Assembly (NCBI RefSeq): GCF_001678665.1
Contig: NZ_LZRP01000002.1
Span: 370,652 to 434,651, forward strand
Direction: 5' to 3'
Source: Erythrobacter sp. QSSC1-22B
GTDB lineage: Bacteria; Pseudomonadota; Alphaproteobacteria; Sphingomonadales; Sphingomonadaceae
Length of the DNA stretch: 64,000 nucleotides
Part shown: positions 16,598-25,828 of the stretch, one piece after another
Position numbering within the stretch: position 1 is the stretch's first letter
Layout of the letters: each line of letters opens with the position of its first letter
Translations under genes and position numbers: made by a program
The notes under the pieces: model-generated
What the model was told of the DNA's origin: nothing
What the model saw: the letters and a program-made list of their open reading frames with translations, nothing else
The model's database searches: none

Positions 16598-18340
16598 TCA
16601 GGGAACCGTGACCCCGAGATCGATCCGCGGATCGCGCGCGGCTTCCCAGATCGTGCCCTCGCGCTTGATCGCGCCGGCCTTCAGTCCCACCTCGCGTGGG
16701 ACCACCTCGGAATGGCCGAGCTCCTGCAATGCGGGGATGGCGGTTTCGAGCCAGGTCCCTTCCTCGACCATCACTGTGTCGCCGAAACCCATGATGAATG
16801 GCAGGCCGAGCGCCTCTTTCGCGAAAAGCCCGAAATCGATCACCCCGATGATGCCGCGCGCGGTCTGCACCGGGATGGTGGGGCCGCCCGCCGCGCCGAT
16901 CACCAGCACCGGGCGTCCCTCAGGGTCCCACACGACGGTCGGTGCCATCGAGCTGCGCGGACGCTTGCCGCCTTCCACCCGATTGGCGACCGGCAGGCCA
17001 TCGACGGTCGGGCTGCGGCTGAAATCGGTAAGCTCGTTGTTGAGGTAGAACCCGCCCGCCATCATGCCGGAGCCGAACACCCCCTCGATAGTGGAGGTGT
17101 AGCTGATCATCGTTCCCGTGGGATCGACCGCCGCGATATGCGAGGTGCCGCGTTCCTCGGGTTCGTTGCCATCGGCGAGCGCGGTGTCCGCGCCCGCAGG
17201 ACGGCCGGGCGCGACCGCCGCGAGACTCGTCTTGATCGAGATGAGCTCGCTGCGGCGGACGATGTAGGCCGGATCGATCAGCCCCGCGACGGGAACCGCC
17301 ACAAAATCGCTGTCGGCAATATACAATTCGCGATCGGCATAGGCGAGCCGCTGCGATTCGACGAACAGGTGCCAGGTCTGCGGATTGTAGAGACCCAGCC
17401 CGGCCAGATCGAAGCGCTCGAGCTGGCCGAGGATCTGCAGCACCGCGATCCCGCCCGATGATGGCGGCCCCATTCCGCAGACCCGATAGCCGCGATAGGA
17501 ACCGCACACGCCATCGCGATCGACAGCGCGATAGTCGGCAATATCCGCCGGTGTCATCGCAGTGTCGCGCGGGGTCTTGCCGGCGACCGTCCCGGCGATC
17601 TCCTGCGCGAGGGCCCCGGTGTAGAATGCCGCCGCCCCCTCAGCCGCAATCCGCTCCAGCGTCTGCGCGAGCGGCTCGTTGCGAACGATATGCCCGGCGG
17701 GATGCGGCTGGCCACCATCGTCGTAGAACAGCGCTTGCGTGGCGGGAACCGCGCCCGCCCGCTCCGGCATCCGCTCGAGATAGGAAGCGAGCCGTATGTT
17801 GATGGCAAAACCTTCGCGCGCCAATTCGATCGCGGGGGCGAACAGCGCGGCCCAGGGCAGTTTGCCGTATCGGGCATGCGCCTCGGCGGCGAGCGCGATA
17901 TTGCCCGGCACCCCCACGCTCGACCCGCTCATCACGCTCTGCATGAAAGGCGGCACGCTGCCATCCTCGGCGAGGAACCAGTCGGGGGTCGCGCCAGATG
18001 GTGCGGTTTCGCGCCCGTCGATCGTCTCGATCCCCCCATCCGCGGTTCCGCGAACGTAGAAACCACCGCCACCGATGCCCGAGCTTTGCGGCTCGACCAC
18101 GGTTAGCGCCAGCATGGTCGCGAGCGCAGCGTCGGTGGCGCTGCCGCCTTGCCAGAGCATGGCCATGCCGGCCGCTTGCGCGCGCGGGTCGGCGGCGCTG
18201 ACGCTGCCGACGAAGGGCAGTTGGGCTGTCGAGGGGGGTTGGACCGGAGCCGAGGCCGGGGCCGGGTCGGGAGATTGGGCGAGGGCGCCGCTCGCAAGCG
18301 AGAGCGGCAGGGCGAATGTGGCGAGAAGGCGGGTGATCAT
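16598..18340 (-). CDS. ggt: Gamma-glutamyltransferase
   Basis: 580 residues from ATG 18340; the open frame above it is non-coding. A signal peptide (residues 1-22, ending ALAQ) places the enzyme in the periplasm. The large-subunit signature GGGFYVRG and GRETAPSG are present. The small subunit should begin at the autocatalytic Thr in ERGTSHIAAVD, followed by TSTIEGVFGSGMMAGGFYLNNELTDF. It hydrolyses glutathione and gamma-glutamyl peptides. Only 10 bases separate it from the upstream pyrD stop, so it may be in one transcript with pyrD. Confidence 0.95.
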   Translation of the reverse strand: MITRLLATFALPLSLASGALAQSPDPAPASAPVQPPSTAQLPFVGSVSAADPRAQAAGMAMLWQGGSATDAALATMLALTVVEPQSSGIGGGGFYVRGTADGGIETIDGRETAPSGATPDWFLAEDGSVPPFMQSVMSGSSVGVPGNIALAAEAHARYGKLPWAALFAPAIELAREGFAINIRLASYLERMPERAGAVPATQALFYDDGGQPHPAGHIVRNEPLAQTLERIAAEGAAAFYTGALAQEIAGTVAGKTPRDTAMTPADIADYRAVDRDGVCGSYRGYRVCGMGPPSSGGIAVLQILGQLERFDLAGLGLYNPQTWHLFVESQRLAYADRELYIADSDFVAVPVAGLIDPAYIVRRSELISIKTSLAAVAPGRPAGADTALADGNEPEERGTSHIAAVDPTGTMISYTSTIEGVFGSGMMAGGFYLNNELTDFSRSPTVDGLPVANRVEGGKRPRSSMAPTVVWDPEGRPVLVIGAAGGPTIPVQTARGIIGVIDFGLFAKEALGLPFIMGFGDTVMVEEGTWLETAIPALQELGHSEVVPREVGLKAGAIKREGTIWEAARDPRIDLGVTVP

Positions 18341-18350
18341 ACCCGCCCTG

Positions 18351-19391
18351 CTATTCGCTCCCGACGGCTTCCGCAATCGTGCCAAAACCGTCACGCCGCA
18401 TCAGCCGCTCCATGCCGCGCACGATCCTCCGCGCGAGCCCGGGTCCCTGATAGACCAGCGCCGAGTAGAGCTGGACGAGGCTCGCGCCTGCGCGGATCCG
18501 CGTCCAGGCGTCTTCCGCACTCGCGATCCCGCCGACCCCGACCAGCGGGATCGCCCCGCCGCTGGCGCTGCGGAAATCGCGCAAGCGCTGCAATGCAAGG
18601 TCGCGCAAGGGCGCGCCGGAGAGCCCGCCGGTCTCGCCGCCATGGCGCGAGCGCAGACCGGTGCGGACGATGGTGGTGTTCGAGACGATCAGCGCCGCCA
18701 GTCGCCGGTCGAGCGCGATGCGCGAGATGGCATCGATGTCCGCCGGTTCCAGATCGGGCGCGACCTTGAGGAAGATCGGCGGGCCAGCTTCGCCGCACAC
18801 TTCGCTCCGGGCCTCGAGCACCGCGTCGAGCAGCCCGGTCAGCGCGCCCTCGTCCTGCAGCGCGCGCAGGCCGGGCGTGTTGGGGCTGGAAATATTGACC
18901 GCCAGATAGCTGGCCAGCGGCGCCAGCAGCCGGGTCAGCTGCGCATAGTCGGCAATCCGGTCGGCGCTGTCCTTGTTGGCACCGATGTTGACGCCCACGA
19001 TCCCGGCGCGGTCACGACGGCCCTCGAGCCGGCGGGCGAGGGCATCGCCGCCCTCGTTGTTGAACCCCATCCGGTTGATCACGGCGCGATCCTGGACCAG
19101 CCGGAACAGCCGCGGGGTGGGGTTTCCCGCCTGCGGAAGCGGGGTGATCGAGCCGACTTCTGCGAAACCGAACCCCAGACCGAGCAGCGCATCGGGCACT
19201 TCGCCATTCTTGTCGAAGCCTGCAGCGAGCCCCACCGGGTTGGGAAAGCGCAACCCGGCCAAGGTGGTCGCCAGCGGCCCGGCGGCGGCAGGCGCGCGGC
19301 GCGGCATGGCCCTGAGCGCCGCAACCGTGAGGCGGTGGGCGCGCTCGGGATCGAGCGCGAAGATGGCCGGGCGGACGAGGTCGAACAGCAT
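18351..19391 (-). CDS. pyrD: Dihydroorotate dehydrogenase (quinone), class 2
   Basis: 346 residues from ATG 19391. Class 2 features are present: a membrane-contacting N-terminus (LFDLVRPAIFALDPERAHRLT), AAGFDKNGEVP, NRMGFNNEGG, the active-site region NISSPNTPGLR with the serine base, and FMN-binding LVGVGGIASAEDA. It oxidises dihydroorotate to orotate in UMP synthesis and passes electrons to quinone. The frame is open further upstream to 19640, but that region carries a terminator on the opposite strand and is not coding. Confidence 0.95.
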   Translation of the reverse strand: MLFDLVRPAIFALDPERAHRLTVAALRAMPRRAPAAAGPLATTLAGLRFPNPVGLAAGFDKNGEVPDALLGLGFGFAEVGSITPLPQAGNPTPRLFRLVQDRAVINRMGFNNEGGDALARRLEGRRDRAGIVGVNIGANKDSADRIADYAQLTRLLAPLASYLAVNISSPNTPGLRALQDEGALTGLLDAVLEARSEVCGEAGPPIFLKVAPDLEPADIDAISRIALDRRLAALIVSNTTIVRTGLRSRHGGETGGLSGAPLRDLALQRLRDFRSASGGAIPLVGVGGIASAEDAWTRIRAGASLVQLYSALVYQGPGLARRIVRGMERLMRRDGFGTIAEAVGSE

Positions 19392-19496
19392 GGCGCCGCC
19401 TATGGGCAAAGCGATGCGCGGTGTCGAGCAGGCGCGGACCGGGCGCCTACGGATATTGCAGGCGGAGAGCCGCTGTCGTTTGCATACAATCGGAAA

Positions 19497-19602
19497 CATC
19501 CGTTCTGGCGTAACAGTCTTCTTGCGACCCGAAGGACCCGACGCCGTTGCGGCGGGTTCCTCTACTGAAAGGGCGGTCTCTTCGGGGGCCGCCCGCTTTT
19601 TT
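19497..19602 (+). ncRNA. Candidate small RNA ending in an orphan intrinsic terminator
   Basis: The pyrD upstream region holds two plus-strand hairpins: ACCCG-A-CGC / GCG-G-CGGGT with loop CGTT at 19536-19557, and GGGCGG / CCGCCC at 19571-19594 followed by TTTTTT at 19597-19602. The nearest upstream plus-strand gene ends at 14680, so the terminator has no obvious client gene. A TACAAT hexamer at 19485-19490 could be a -10, putting the 5' end near 19497; no good -35 is seen. It could instead be an attenuated leader of the DUF885 gene at 19748. Confidence 0.4.
19571..19602 (+). terminator. Intrinsic terminator with T6 tract
   Basis: Stem GGGCGG / CCGCCC, followed after GC by six T residues on the plus strand. 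It is the 3' end of the candidate small RNA described at 19497-19602. Confidence 0.7.
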
Positions 19603-19747
19603 CGCCCGATCTCATCTCGACCAGACGCGCAGTCGACCACACGCCATCGCGATATGCCCGGATTCGGCGCGGCGATTTCGCCAAGGCTGGCAATCGCTTA
19701 GGTTTTGCCCCATGCCCCTTGTACAAATACGACATGGGGATTGAGCG

Positions 19748-21562
19748 ATGCGTTTCAGACAGGTGGGAATTTCGATAGCGGCACTGGCACTGGCCTCCTG
19801 CGCCACCACTCAAGGAGCGGGCCAAGGAGCGGGTGTTAGCGACGGTGCTGCGATGACCGCACCGCAGCCCGACGAAGATTTGGGCCAGCTGTTCGAAACC
19901 TACGATGCGCAGCAACTCGCGCTTTCGCCGCTGTCCAAGGCCTATCGCGGCATCCGCGACGAGGATTACAGCCGCTGGGGCGATTTCTCCGCCGCTGCCG
20001 AGGAGCGCGAAGAGGACCTGTTGCAATCCACCGCTGCGACGATGCGCGCCAATTACGATCTTGCCGATCTGTCACGCGAGGATGCGCTTAGCTACCGGTT
20101 GTTCGACGCCATGGCCGAGCGCAGCGCCGCTTTGTACCCGTTCCGCGACTCTGGCTATGTCTTCGACCAGATGCGCGGCGCGCAGAGCCAGCTGCCCGCA
20201 TTCCTGATCAACATCCACCGCGTCGACAGCGCCGAGAGCGCACAGGCCTACGTCAGCCGGATCGAAGGCCTGGGCACGGTGATCGACACGCTGACCGCCG
20301 AATCGCGCGAGCGCGCCGCCGCCGGGGTGATGCCGCCCGATTGGGTCTATCCCTATGTCATCTCGGACATCGAGAACCTGCTTGCTGCGGGCGACGACAA
20401 TGCGATTCTCGAGGATTATCGCAAGAAGGTCGCCGCGCTCGACAGTGCCGAAAGCAATGGGATCGTGCAGGGCGCCGGGACGCGCGCCTGGAACGCCAAT
20501 GCCCGCCCCGCCTACCAGCGGCTGCTCGCCGAGATGAAACGCCAGCAGGCCATCGCGCCGACGCAGGACGGCATCTGGCGGTTCCCGCAGGGCGCGCAAT
20601 ATTACAAAGCGCTGCTCGCCAATTACACCACCACCGATCTCACCCCAGACCAGATCCACCAGATCGGGCTCGACAACGTCGAGCGCATCCATGACGAGAT
20701 GCGCAGCATCATGGACGAGGTCGGGTTCGAAGGCACGCTGCAGGAATTCTTCGAGTTCACCCGCACCGACGAACGCTTCTATTACGACAACCGCGAGGCC
20801 TATCTCGCCGATGCCGAAGCCAAGCTCGATGCGATGGAAGAGCGCCTGCCCGAGTACTTCTCGACATTGCCCACCGATCCGCTGGTAATCAAGCCGGTCG
20901 AGGCCTTCCGCGAAAAGAGCGCGGGCAAGGCCTTTTACCAGCGCCCGGCACCCGACGGCTCGCGCCCGGGTACCTATTACGTCAATCTCTACAACCTTCG
21001 GGACATGAGCAAGAACGAGCTCGAGGCGCTGGCCTACCACGAAGGCCTGCCCGGCCATCACCTCCAGCTGTCGATCCAGACCCAGCTGGGCGACGTCCCG
21101 CCGTTCCGCCGCTTCGGCGGAGTGACCGCCTACAGCGAGGGCTGGGGCCTCTATACCGAGGAACTGGGCAAGGACATGGGCTTCTACACCGATCCCTATT
21201 CCGACTTCGGCCGGCTGGGGATGGAACTGTGGCGGGCCGCGCGGCTGGTGGTCGACACCGGGCTGCACCACAAGCGCTGGAGCCGCGAGGAAGCGATCCA
21301 GTATCTCACCGACAACACCCCCAATCCCGATGGCGATATCCGCAAGGCGATCGAGCGCTACATCGTCTATCCGGGCCAGGCGACCGCCTATATGATCGGC
21401 AAGCTCAAGATCATGGAACTGCGCGATCGGGCGCGCACGCAATTGGGCGACCGGTTCGATATTCGCGCCTTCCACGACGTGATCCTGACGAGCGGACCGG
21501 TGCCGCTCTCGATCATGGAGGAGAATGTCGATACCTGGATCGCCGAGGTTGGGGCGGGATAA
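19748..21562 (+). CDS. DUF885 family lipoprotein, probable metallopeptidase
   Basis: 604 residues. The first 18 residues are a lipoprotein signal with lipobox LASC, so the protein is membrane-anchored in the periplasm. The DUF885 hallmark YHEGLPGHHLQLS provides the HExxxH-type metal ligands, and downstream TAYSEGWGLYTEELG supplies further conserved acidic residues. The family is thought to contain zinc peptidases but most members are uncharacterised. A CCCCATG / CATGGGG inverted repeat with TTGTACAA between the arms lies about 15 bases upstream of the start and may be regulatory. Confidence 0.88.
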   Translation: MRFRQVGISIAALALASCATTQGAGQGAGVSDGAAMTAPQPDEDLGQLFETYDAQQLALSPLSKAYRGIRDEDYSRWGDFSAAAEEREEDLLQSTAATMRANYDLADLSREDALSYRLFDAMAERSAALYPFRDSGYVFDQMRGAQSQLPAFLINIHRVDSAESAQAYVSRIEGLGTVIDTLTAESRERAAAGVMPPDWVYPYVISDIENLLAAGDDNAILEDYRKKVAALDSAESNGIVQGAGTRAWNANARPAYQRLLAEMKRQQAIAPTQDGIWRFPQGAQYYKALLANYTTTDLTPDQIHQIGLDNVERIHDEMRSIMDEVGFEGTLQEFFEFTRTDERFYYDNREAYLADAEAKLDAMEERLPEYFSTLPTDPLVIKPVEAFREKSAGKAFYQRPAPDGSRPGTYYVNLYNLRDMSKNELEALAYHEGLPGHHLQLSIQTQLGDVPPFRRFGGVTAYSEGWGLYTEELGKDMGFYTDPYSDFGRLGMELWRAARLVVDTGLHHKRWSREEAIQYLTDNTPNPDGDIRKAIERYIVYPGQATAYMIGKLKIMELRDRARTQLGDRFDIRAFHDVILTSGPVPLSIMEENVDTWIAEVGAG

Positions 21563-21572
21563 GGAAGGCTGA

Positions 21573-22523
21573 ATGGCGGGGCCAAGGGGAGCAAAAGGCG
21601 AGCAGGGGCAACTCACCCCCGCCAACCGTTTTGCCATCGATTATCTGGGCGTGTCGCCAGAACTGAGCGACTACGTCACGACCTTCTATCACTTCCGTTG
21701 CGATGACGAGAAGGTCAGCGACATCCAGCCCGCGGCGATCGGCCATCTGAGCCTGTTCCCATTCGGGGAGGGCGAGATGGTCTTGCCCGAGGGCGGCATC
21801 GATCCCTCGCACCGGGTCAATCTCTTGACCCCGTTCTCGCGCGCCGTGCCGTTCCGCGTCGATGGGCCGTTCCACGCGATCGGCGCCGCGCTCAGCCCGC
21901 TGGGCTGGGCTGCCCTCACCGGCCTGTGCGCCAAGACCCATGGCAACCGGCTCTATCGCGCCGACGACTGGCTCGACTCCGCGCTGTTCGAGACCGGCCA
22001 CGCGCTGTGCACCGCCTACCGCGCTGGCCAGAAGGACGCGGAGCAATGCGTGGCCGAACTGGGGCCCGCGATGCTGGCGGCAATGCAGCCGCTCAAACCC
22101 GGCCACCCGGAGCTGATCGCCGCCACCAATGCCTGGCTGGCGGGCGATTTCCTCCCGGAGATCGACGTGCTCTATGCCGCTTCGCCCTATTCGCGGCGCC
22201 AGACCCAGCGGCTGGTCGAGCGCTATTTCGGGCTCTCGCCGGTGGCGCTGCGGCGCAAATACCGCGCGCTGCGCGCTGCGACGCTGCTCTCGCTGCCCAG
22301 CCTGACGATGGAATACGAGGCGCAGATCGGCCAGGCCTTCTACGACCAGCCGCATATGATCCGCGAGATCCGGCTGTTCGCGGGGCGGACCCCGGCGCGG
22401 ATCGTCGATCCGAGCTCGCCCTATCTGACCGAGATGCTCAACAAGAAGAACCTGCGTCAGGTCGGCCTGCCCATCGCTATGGACGAGGATGCTAACGACT
22501 CGCAAGAGTCGAAAATGGCTTGA
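21573..22523 (+). CDS. AraC family transcriptional regulator
   Basis: 316 residues. The N-terminal part has the small sensor fold seen in DUF6597-type AraC proteins (LSDYVTTFYHFRC). The C-terminal helix-turn-helix region contains YSRRQTQRLVERYFGLSPVALRRKYRALRA, typical of the second AraC helix-turn-helix. The tail past about residue 295 is polar. It starts 10 bases after the DUF885 gene and is probably co-transcribed with it. The ligand and targets are unknown. Confidence 0.82.
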   Translation: MAGPRGAKGEQGQLTPANRFAIDYLGVSPELSDYVTTFYHFRCDDEKVSDIQPAAIGHLSLFPFGEGEMVLPEGGIDPSHRVNLLTPFSRAVPFRVDGPFHAIGAALSPLGWAALTGLCAKTHGNRLYRADDWLDSALFETGHALCTAYRAGQKDAEQCVAELGPAMLAAMQPLKPGHPELIAATNAWLAGDFLPEIDVLYAASPYSRRQTQRLVERYFGLSPVALRRKYRALRAATLLSLPSLTMEYEAQIGQAFYDQPHMIREIRLFAGRTPARIVDPSSPYLTEMLNKKNLRQVGLPIAMDEDANDSQESKMA

Positions 22524-22548
22524 AAGCGCGACTTTGCGACCATAGATG

Positions 22549-22578
22549 CTCAATCGGAACAAAATGGTCCGATTTGAG
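22549..22578 (+). promoter_or_regulatory. Dyad in the suf operon promoter region
   Basis: An inverted repeat CTCAATCGGA / TCCGATTTGAG (one bulged base) with a 9-base spacer lies 14 bases before the start of the Rrf2 regulator. It is the natural candidate for an autoregulatory operator of the suf operon, but no published motif was matched. Confidence 0.45.
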
Positions 22579-22592
22579 AAAACAGTTTGACG

Positions 22593-23063
22593 ATGCGCCT
22601 CTCCAACCTAGCCGATTACGCCGTGGTCACTATGTGCGCCGCGGCGCGCCATTGTGGCGGCGGGCGCACGAGTGCGGCCGCGCTGGCGGCGGAAACCGGT
22701 CTCCCGGTCCCGACCGTGCAGAAGCTGGTTAGCAAGCTTTCGGCGGCCGGGCTGCTGCGCTCGACGCGCGGCTCGGGCGGCGGTCTGCAACTCGCGCGTC
22801 CCGCCGCCTCGATCAGCGTCGCCGATATCGTCGAGGCTGTCGAAGGACCCATCGCGCTGACCGCCTGCGCCGATGGTGGCGAATGCAGCGTCGATGCTCT
22901 GTGCAGCGTCCGCCCGCACTGGCCGATGATCAACGAAGCCCTGCGCGGGACGCTGGCGAGCATCCCGCTGACGCAGCTCGCTGGACAGCCCGCGAAGACC
23001 ATTCCCTCGCCACGAAGCGCAGCGCTTCGCGCCGATCCGTGCACCATGCCGCGAGCACTCTAA
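22593..23063 (+). CDS. SUF system Fe-S assembly regulator (Rrf2 family)
   Basis: 156 residues from ATG 22593 ([12 protein letters not shown]). An Rrf2 winged helix fills residues 1-75, with [17 protein letters not shown] as recognition region. Three cysteines follow in a [13 protein letters not shown] pattern, as in IscR-like proteins that hold an Fe-S cluster. This predicts iron-sulfur sensing and control of the suf genes, which follow directly. Its TAA overlaps the sufB ATG by one base. The dyad at 22549-22578 is a likely target of the protein itself. Confidence 0.9.
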   Translation: MRLSNLADYAVVTMCAAARHCGGGRTSAAALAAETGLPVPTVQKLVSKLSAAGLLRSTRGSGGGLQLARPAASISVADIVEAVEGPIALTACADGGECSVDALCSVRPHWPMINEALRGTLASIPLTQLAGQPAKTIPSPRSAALRADPCTMPRAL

Positions 23064-24562
23064 TGACCGAAAGCCCCACCATGACCGACAGCCTCGAACT
23101 CCAGGATCAGGACGCCCATGATGCCGCCGCCCGCGCGGCGGATTACGAGCACGGCTGGTCGTCGGATATCGAACAGGATTTCGCCCCCAAGGGGCTGAAC
23201 GAGGACACCGTCCGCTTCATCTCGGCCAAGAAGAACGAGCCGCAATGGATGCTCGACTGGCGGCTCAAGGCCTTCCGCCTGTGGCAGGACATGGAAGAGC
23301 CCGACTGGGCCAAGATCGGCTATCCGAAGATCGACTACCAGGACGCCTATTATTACGCCGAACCGCGCGCCAAGCCCAAGCTGGGCTCGCTCGACGAGGT
23401 CGATCCAGAAATCCTGCGCGTTTACGAAAAGCTGGGCATCCCGATCGCCGAGCAGGAAGTGCTCGCCGGGGTCGAGGGTGCGCGCAAGGTCGCGGTGGAT
23501 GCGGTGTTCGACTCGGTCAGCGTCGCCACCACCTTCCGCAAGGAGCTGGAAAGCGCAGGCGTGATCTTCCGTTCGATCTCCGAGGCGATCCGCGAATATC
23601 CCGAGCTGGTGAAGCAGTGGCTGGGCAAGATCGTGCCGCAGCGCGACAATTACTTCGCCACGCTCAATTGCGCGGTCTTTTCCGACGGCACCTTCGTCTA
23701 CATCCCCGAAGGCGTGCGCTGCCCGATGGAGCTCAGCACCTATTTCCGCATCAACGCCGAGAACACCGGCCAGTTCGAACGCACGCTGATCATCGCCGAG
23801 AAGGGCTCCTACGTTAGCTATCTCGAGGGCTGCACCGCGCCGATGCGCGACGAGAACCAGCTTCACGCGGCAGTGGTCGAGCTGGTGGCGATGGACGATG
23901 CCGAGATCAAATATTCCACGGTCCAGAACTGGTACCCCGGTAACTCCGAGGGTGTGGGTGGGATCTACAATTTCGTCACCAAGCGCGGATTGTGCCAGGG
24001 CGCGCGCAGCAAGATTTCCTGGACCCAGGTCGAGACCGGCAGCGCGGTGACGTGGAAATACCCCTCCTGCGTGCTCAACGGCGAAGACAGCGTGGGCGAG
24101 TTCTACTCGGTCGCGGTGACCAACAATCACCAGCAGGCCGACACCGGGACCAAGATGATCCACAATGGCTCGGGCACCCGCTCGACGATCATCTCCAAGG
24201 GCATCAGCGCGGGCAAGAGCAGCAACACCTATCGCGGGCTGGTCCGCGTCGGCGCCAATGCCGAGAACGTGCGCAACCGCACCGAATGCGACAGCCTGCT
24301 GATCGGCTCGCAATGCGGCGCGCACACCGTGCCCTACATTGAGGTCAGGAACCCCAGCGCGCAGATCGAGCACGAGGCGACCACCAGCAAGATTTCCGAC
24401 GACCAGCTGTTCTACGCGCAGCAGCGCGGGCTCGACGAGGAAGAGGCGATCGCGTTGATCGTCAACGGCTTCGCCAAGGACGTGATGAAGCAATTGCCGA
24501 TGGAATTCGCGGTCGAGGCGCAGAAGCTGCTGGCGATTTCGCTCGAAGGAAGCGTGGGGTGA
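23063..24562 (+). CDS. sufB: Fe-S cluster assembly scaffold SufB
   Basis: 499 residues, normal length. It has the SufB blocks [66 protein letters not shown] and the C-terminal [13 protein letters not shown] with the conserved Cys/His used in cluster assembly. It works in the SufBC2D complex. The start at 23063 overlaps the regulator stop (TAATG). The frame is open further upstream but that is the regulator in another frame. Confidence 0.97.
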   Translation: MTESPTMTDSLELQDQDAHDAAARAADYEHGWSSDIEQDFAPKGLNEDTVRFISAKKNEPQWMLDWRLKAFRLWQDMEEPDWAKIGYPKIDYQDAYYYAEPRAKPKLGSLDEVDPEILRVYEKLGIPIAEQEVLAGVEGARKVAVDAVFDSVSVATTFRKELESAGVIFRSISEAIREYPELVKQWLGKIVPQRDNYFATLNCAVFSDGTFVYIPEGVRCPMELSTYFRINAENTGQFERTLIIAEKGSYVSYLEGCTAPMRDENQLHAAVVELVAMDDAEIKYSTVQNWYPGNSEGVGGIYNFVTKRGLCQGARSKISWTQVETGSAVTWKYPSCVLNGEDSVGEFYSVAVTNNHQQADTGTKMIHNGSGTRSTIISKGISAGKSSNTYRGLVRVGANAENVRNRTECDSLLIGSQCGAHTVPYIEVRNPSAQIEHEATTSKISDDQLFYAQQRGLDEEEAIALIVNGFAKDVMKQLPMEFAVEAQKLLAISLEGSVG

Positions 24563-25032
24563 CCGAACGCAAAACCCTCAATCTCCGCTCGCCTTCCGAG
24601 CAGGACGACGCCGCGCCTACGCTCAACAAGAAGGGCCGCGGGTGGAAGATTTCGGACACAAGGCTCGATGTGCTGCATGACCGCGCGCGCGAGATGAAGC
24701 GGCATTCCTCGGAAGCGCACAAGGCGCTGGCCGAGCGCTTCGCCATGGCCGATTTCGGGCGCCACAAATTCACCCGCCACGCGGTGGTCGGCTCGGCGAT
24801 CGTCGATTTCAACTGCCACACGCTCGGCCTCGCGATCGCGATCGACGAGGACGACACCAGCGAAGCGCTCGCCACGCGGCGCGACAAGAGCCTTGCGGCG
24901 GTCGGCATCCGCGTGATGCACATCCCCGCCGCCGATATCCTCGCCGATCTCGACGCGGTCACCGCCGCCATCGGCGACGCCATGCGCAAGCGGATCGCGG
25001 AAAAACAGAGCGTGCGGCGCGAACGCCGCTGA
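24559..25032 (+). CDS. DUF559 (restriction-endonuclease-like fold) protein inside the suf operon
   Basis: 157 residues from GTG 24559, overlapping the sufB stop (GTGA). The DUF559 pattern is recognisable: [50 protein letters not shown], then [17 protein letters not shown]. The family is related to very-short-patch-repair nucleases, with possible catalytic acidic residues in SEAH, IVDF and AID. A role in Fe-S assembly is not established for this family. Tight coupling to sufB suggests co-expression rather than a chance insertion. The Lys/Arg-rich N-terminal 30 residues could bind nucleic acid. Confidence 0.8.
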   Translation: MTERKTLNLRSPSEQDDAAPTLNKKGRGWKISDTRLDVLHDRAREMKRHSSEAHKALAERFAMADFGRHKFTRHAVVGSAIVDFNCHTLGLAIAIDEDDTSEALATRRDKSLAAVGIRVMHIPAADILADLDAVTAAIGDAMRKRIAEKQSVRRERR

Positions 25033-25054
25033 CGCCGAACCTCTCATCATACCA

Positions 25055-25828
25055 ATGAACGAAAGCCCTATGCCCCAGCCAATGCTCCAGATTGAAAACC
25101 TCTCCGCCGAAATCGGTGGCACCAAGATCCTCGACGGCCTCTCGCTCAGCGTGGGGGCGGGCGAGGTGCATGCGATCATGGGCCCCAATGGCGCGGGGAA
25201 ATCGACGCTCGCCTATGTGCTGGGCGGGCGCCCCGGCTACGAAGTGACCGGCGGCAGCGTGCGCTTCGATGGCAAGGATCTGCTCGACATGGAGCCGCAC
25301 GAGCGCGCCGCGGCGGGCATGTTCCTCGGGTTCCAGTACCCGGTCGAGATTCCCGGGGTCTCCAACGTCCAGTTCCTGCGCGAGGCGCTCAACGCCCAGC
25401 GCAAGCACCGCGGCGAGGAGCCGCTGAACGGCGGCGAGTTCCTCAAGCTGGCCAAGGAAAAGGCCGCGCTGCTCAAGCTCGATATGGACATGCTCAAACG
25501 CCATGTGAATGTCGGCTTCTCGGGCGGCGAGAAGAAGCGCGCCGAGATGGTCCAGATGGGCATTCTCGATCCCAGTTTCGCGGTGCTCGACGAGACCGAC
25601 AGCGGGCTCGACATCGATTCGCTGCGCGTGGTCGGCGATGGCATCAACGCGATCATGCGCCAGCCCGGCAAGGGCGTGCTGCTGATCACCCATTACCAGC
25701 GCCTGCTCCAGGTGGTGCAACCCGACTATGTCCACATCCTCAGCCAAGGGCGGATCGCGAAGACCGGCAGCGCCGATCTGGCCAACCAGCTCGAGGCCGA
25801 AGGCTACGACAAGGTGATGGCCGCATGA
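25055..25828 (+). CDS. sufC: Fe-S cluster assembly ATPase SufC
   Basis: 257 residues. ABC ATPase motifs are Walker A GPNGAGKST, the signature FSGGEKKRAEM, Walker B FAVLDETDSGLD and the His switch LLITHYQRLL. It drives the SufBC2D scaffold with ATP. The first residues before LQIENLSAEIGG could be trimmed: an ATG at 25070 is also possible. The 3' end overlaps sufD (ATGA). Confidence 0.97.
   Translation: MNESPMPQPMLQIENLSAEIGGTKILDGLSLSVGAGEVHAIMGPNGAGKSTLAYVLGGRPGYEVTGGSVRFDGKDLLDMEPHERAAAGMFLGFQYPVEIPGVSNVQFLREALNAQRKHRGEEPLNGGEFLKLAKEKAALLKLDMDMLKRHVNVGFSGGEKKRAEMVQMGILDPSFAVLDETDSGLDIDSLRVVGDGINAIMRQPGKGVLLITHYQRLLQVVQPDYVHILSQGRIAKTGSADLANQLEAEGYDKVMAA

Noticed and set aside
18075..19568. 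Long plus-strand frame opposite ggt and pyrD
   Set aside because: Arg/Gln/Gly-rich shadow; the minus strand carries two well-conserved enzymes.
20072..21637. 521-residue minus-strand frame
   Set aside because: Antisense to the DUF885 lipoprotein gene, which has signal peptide and metal motif.
22883..23062. Extended upstream frame of sufB
   Set aside because: This part is the regulator gene in another frame; the ATG at 23063 overlaps its stop, the usual coupling.
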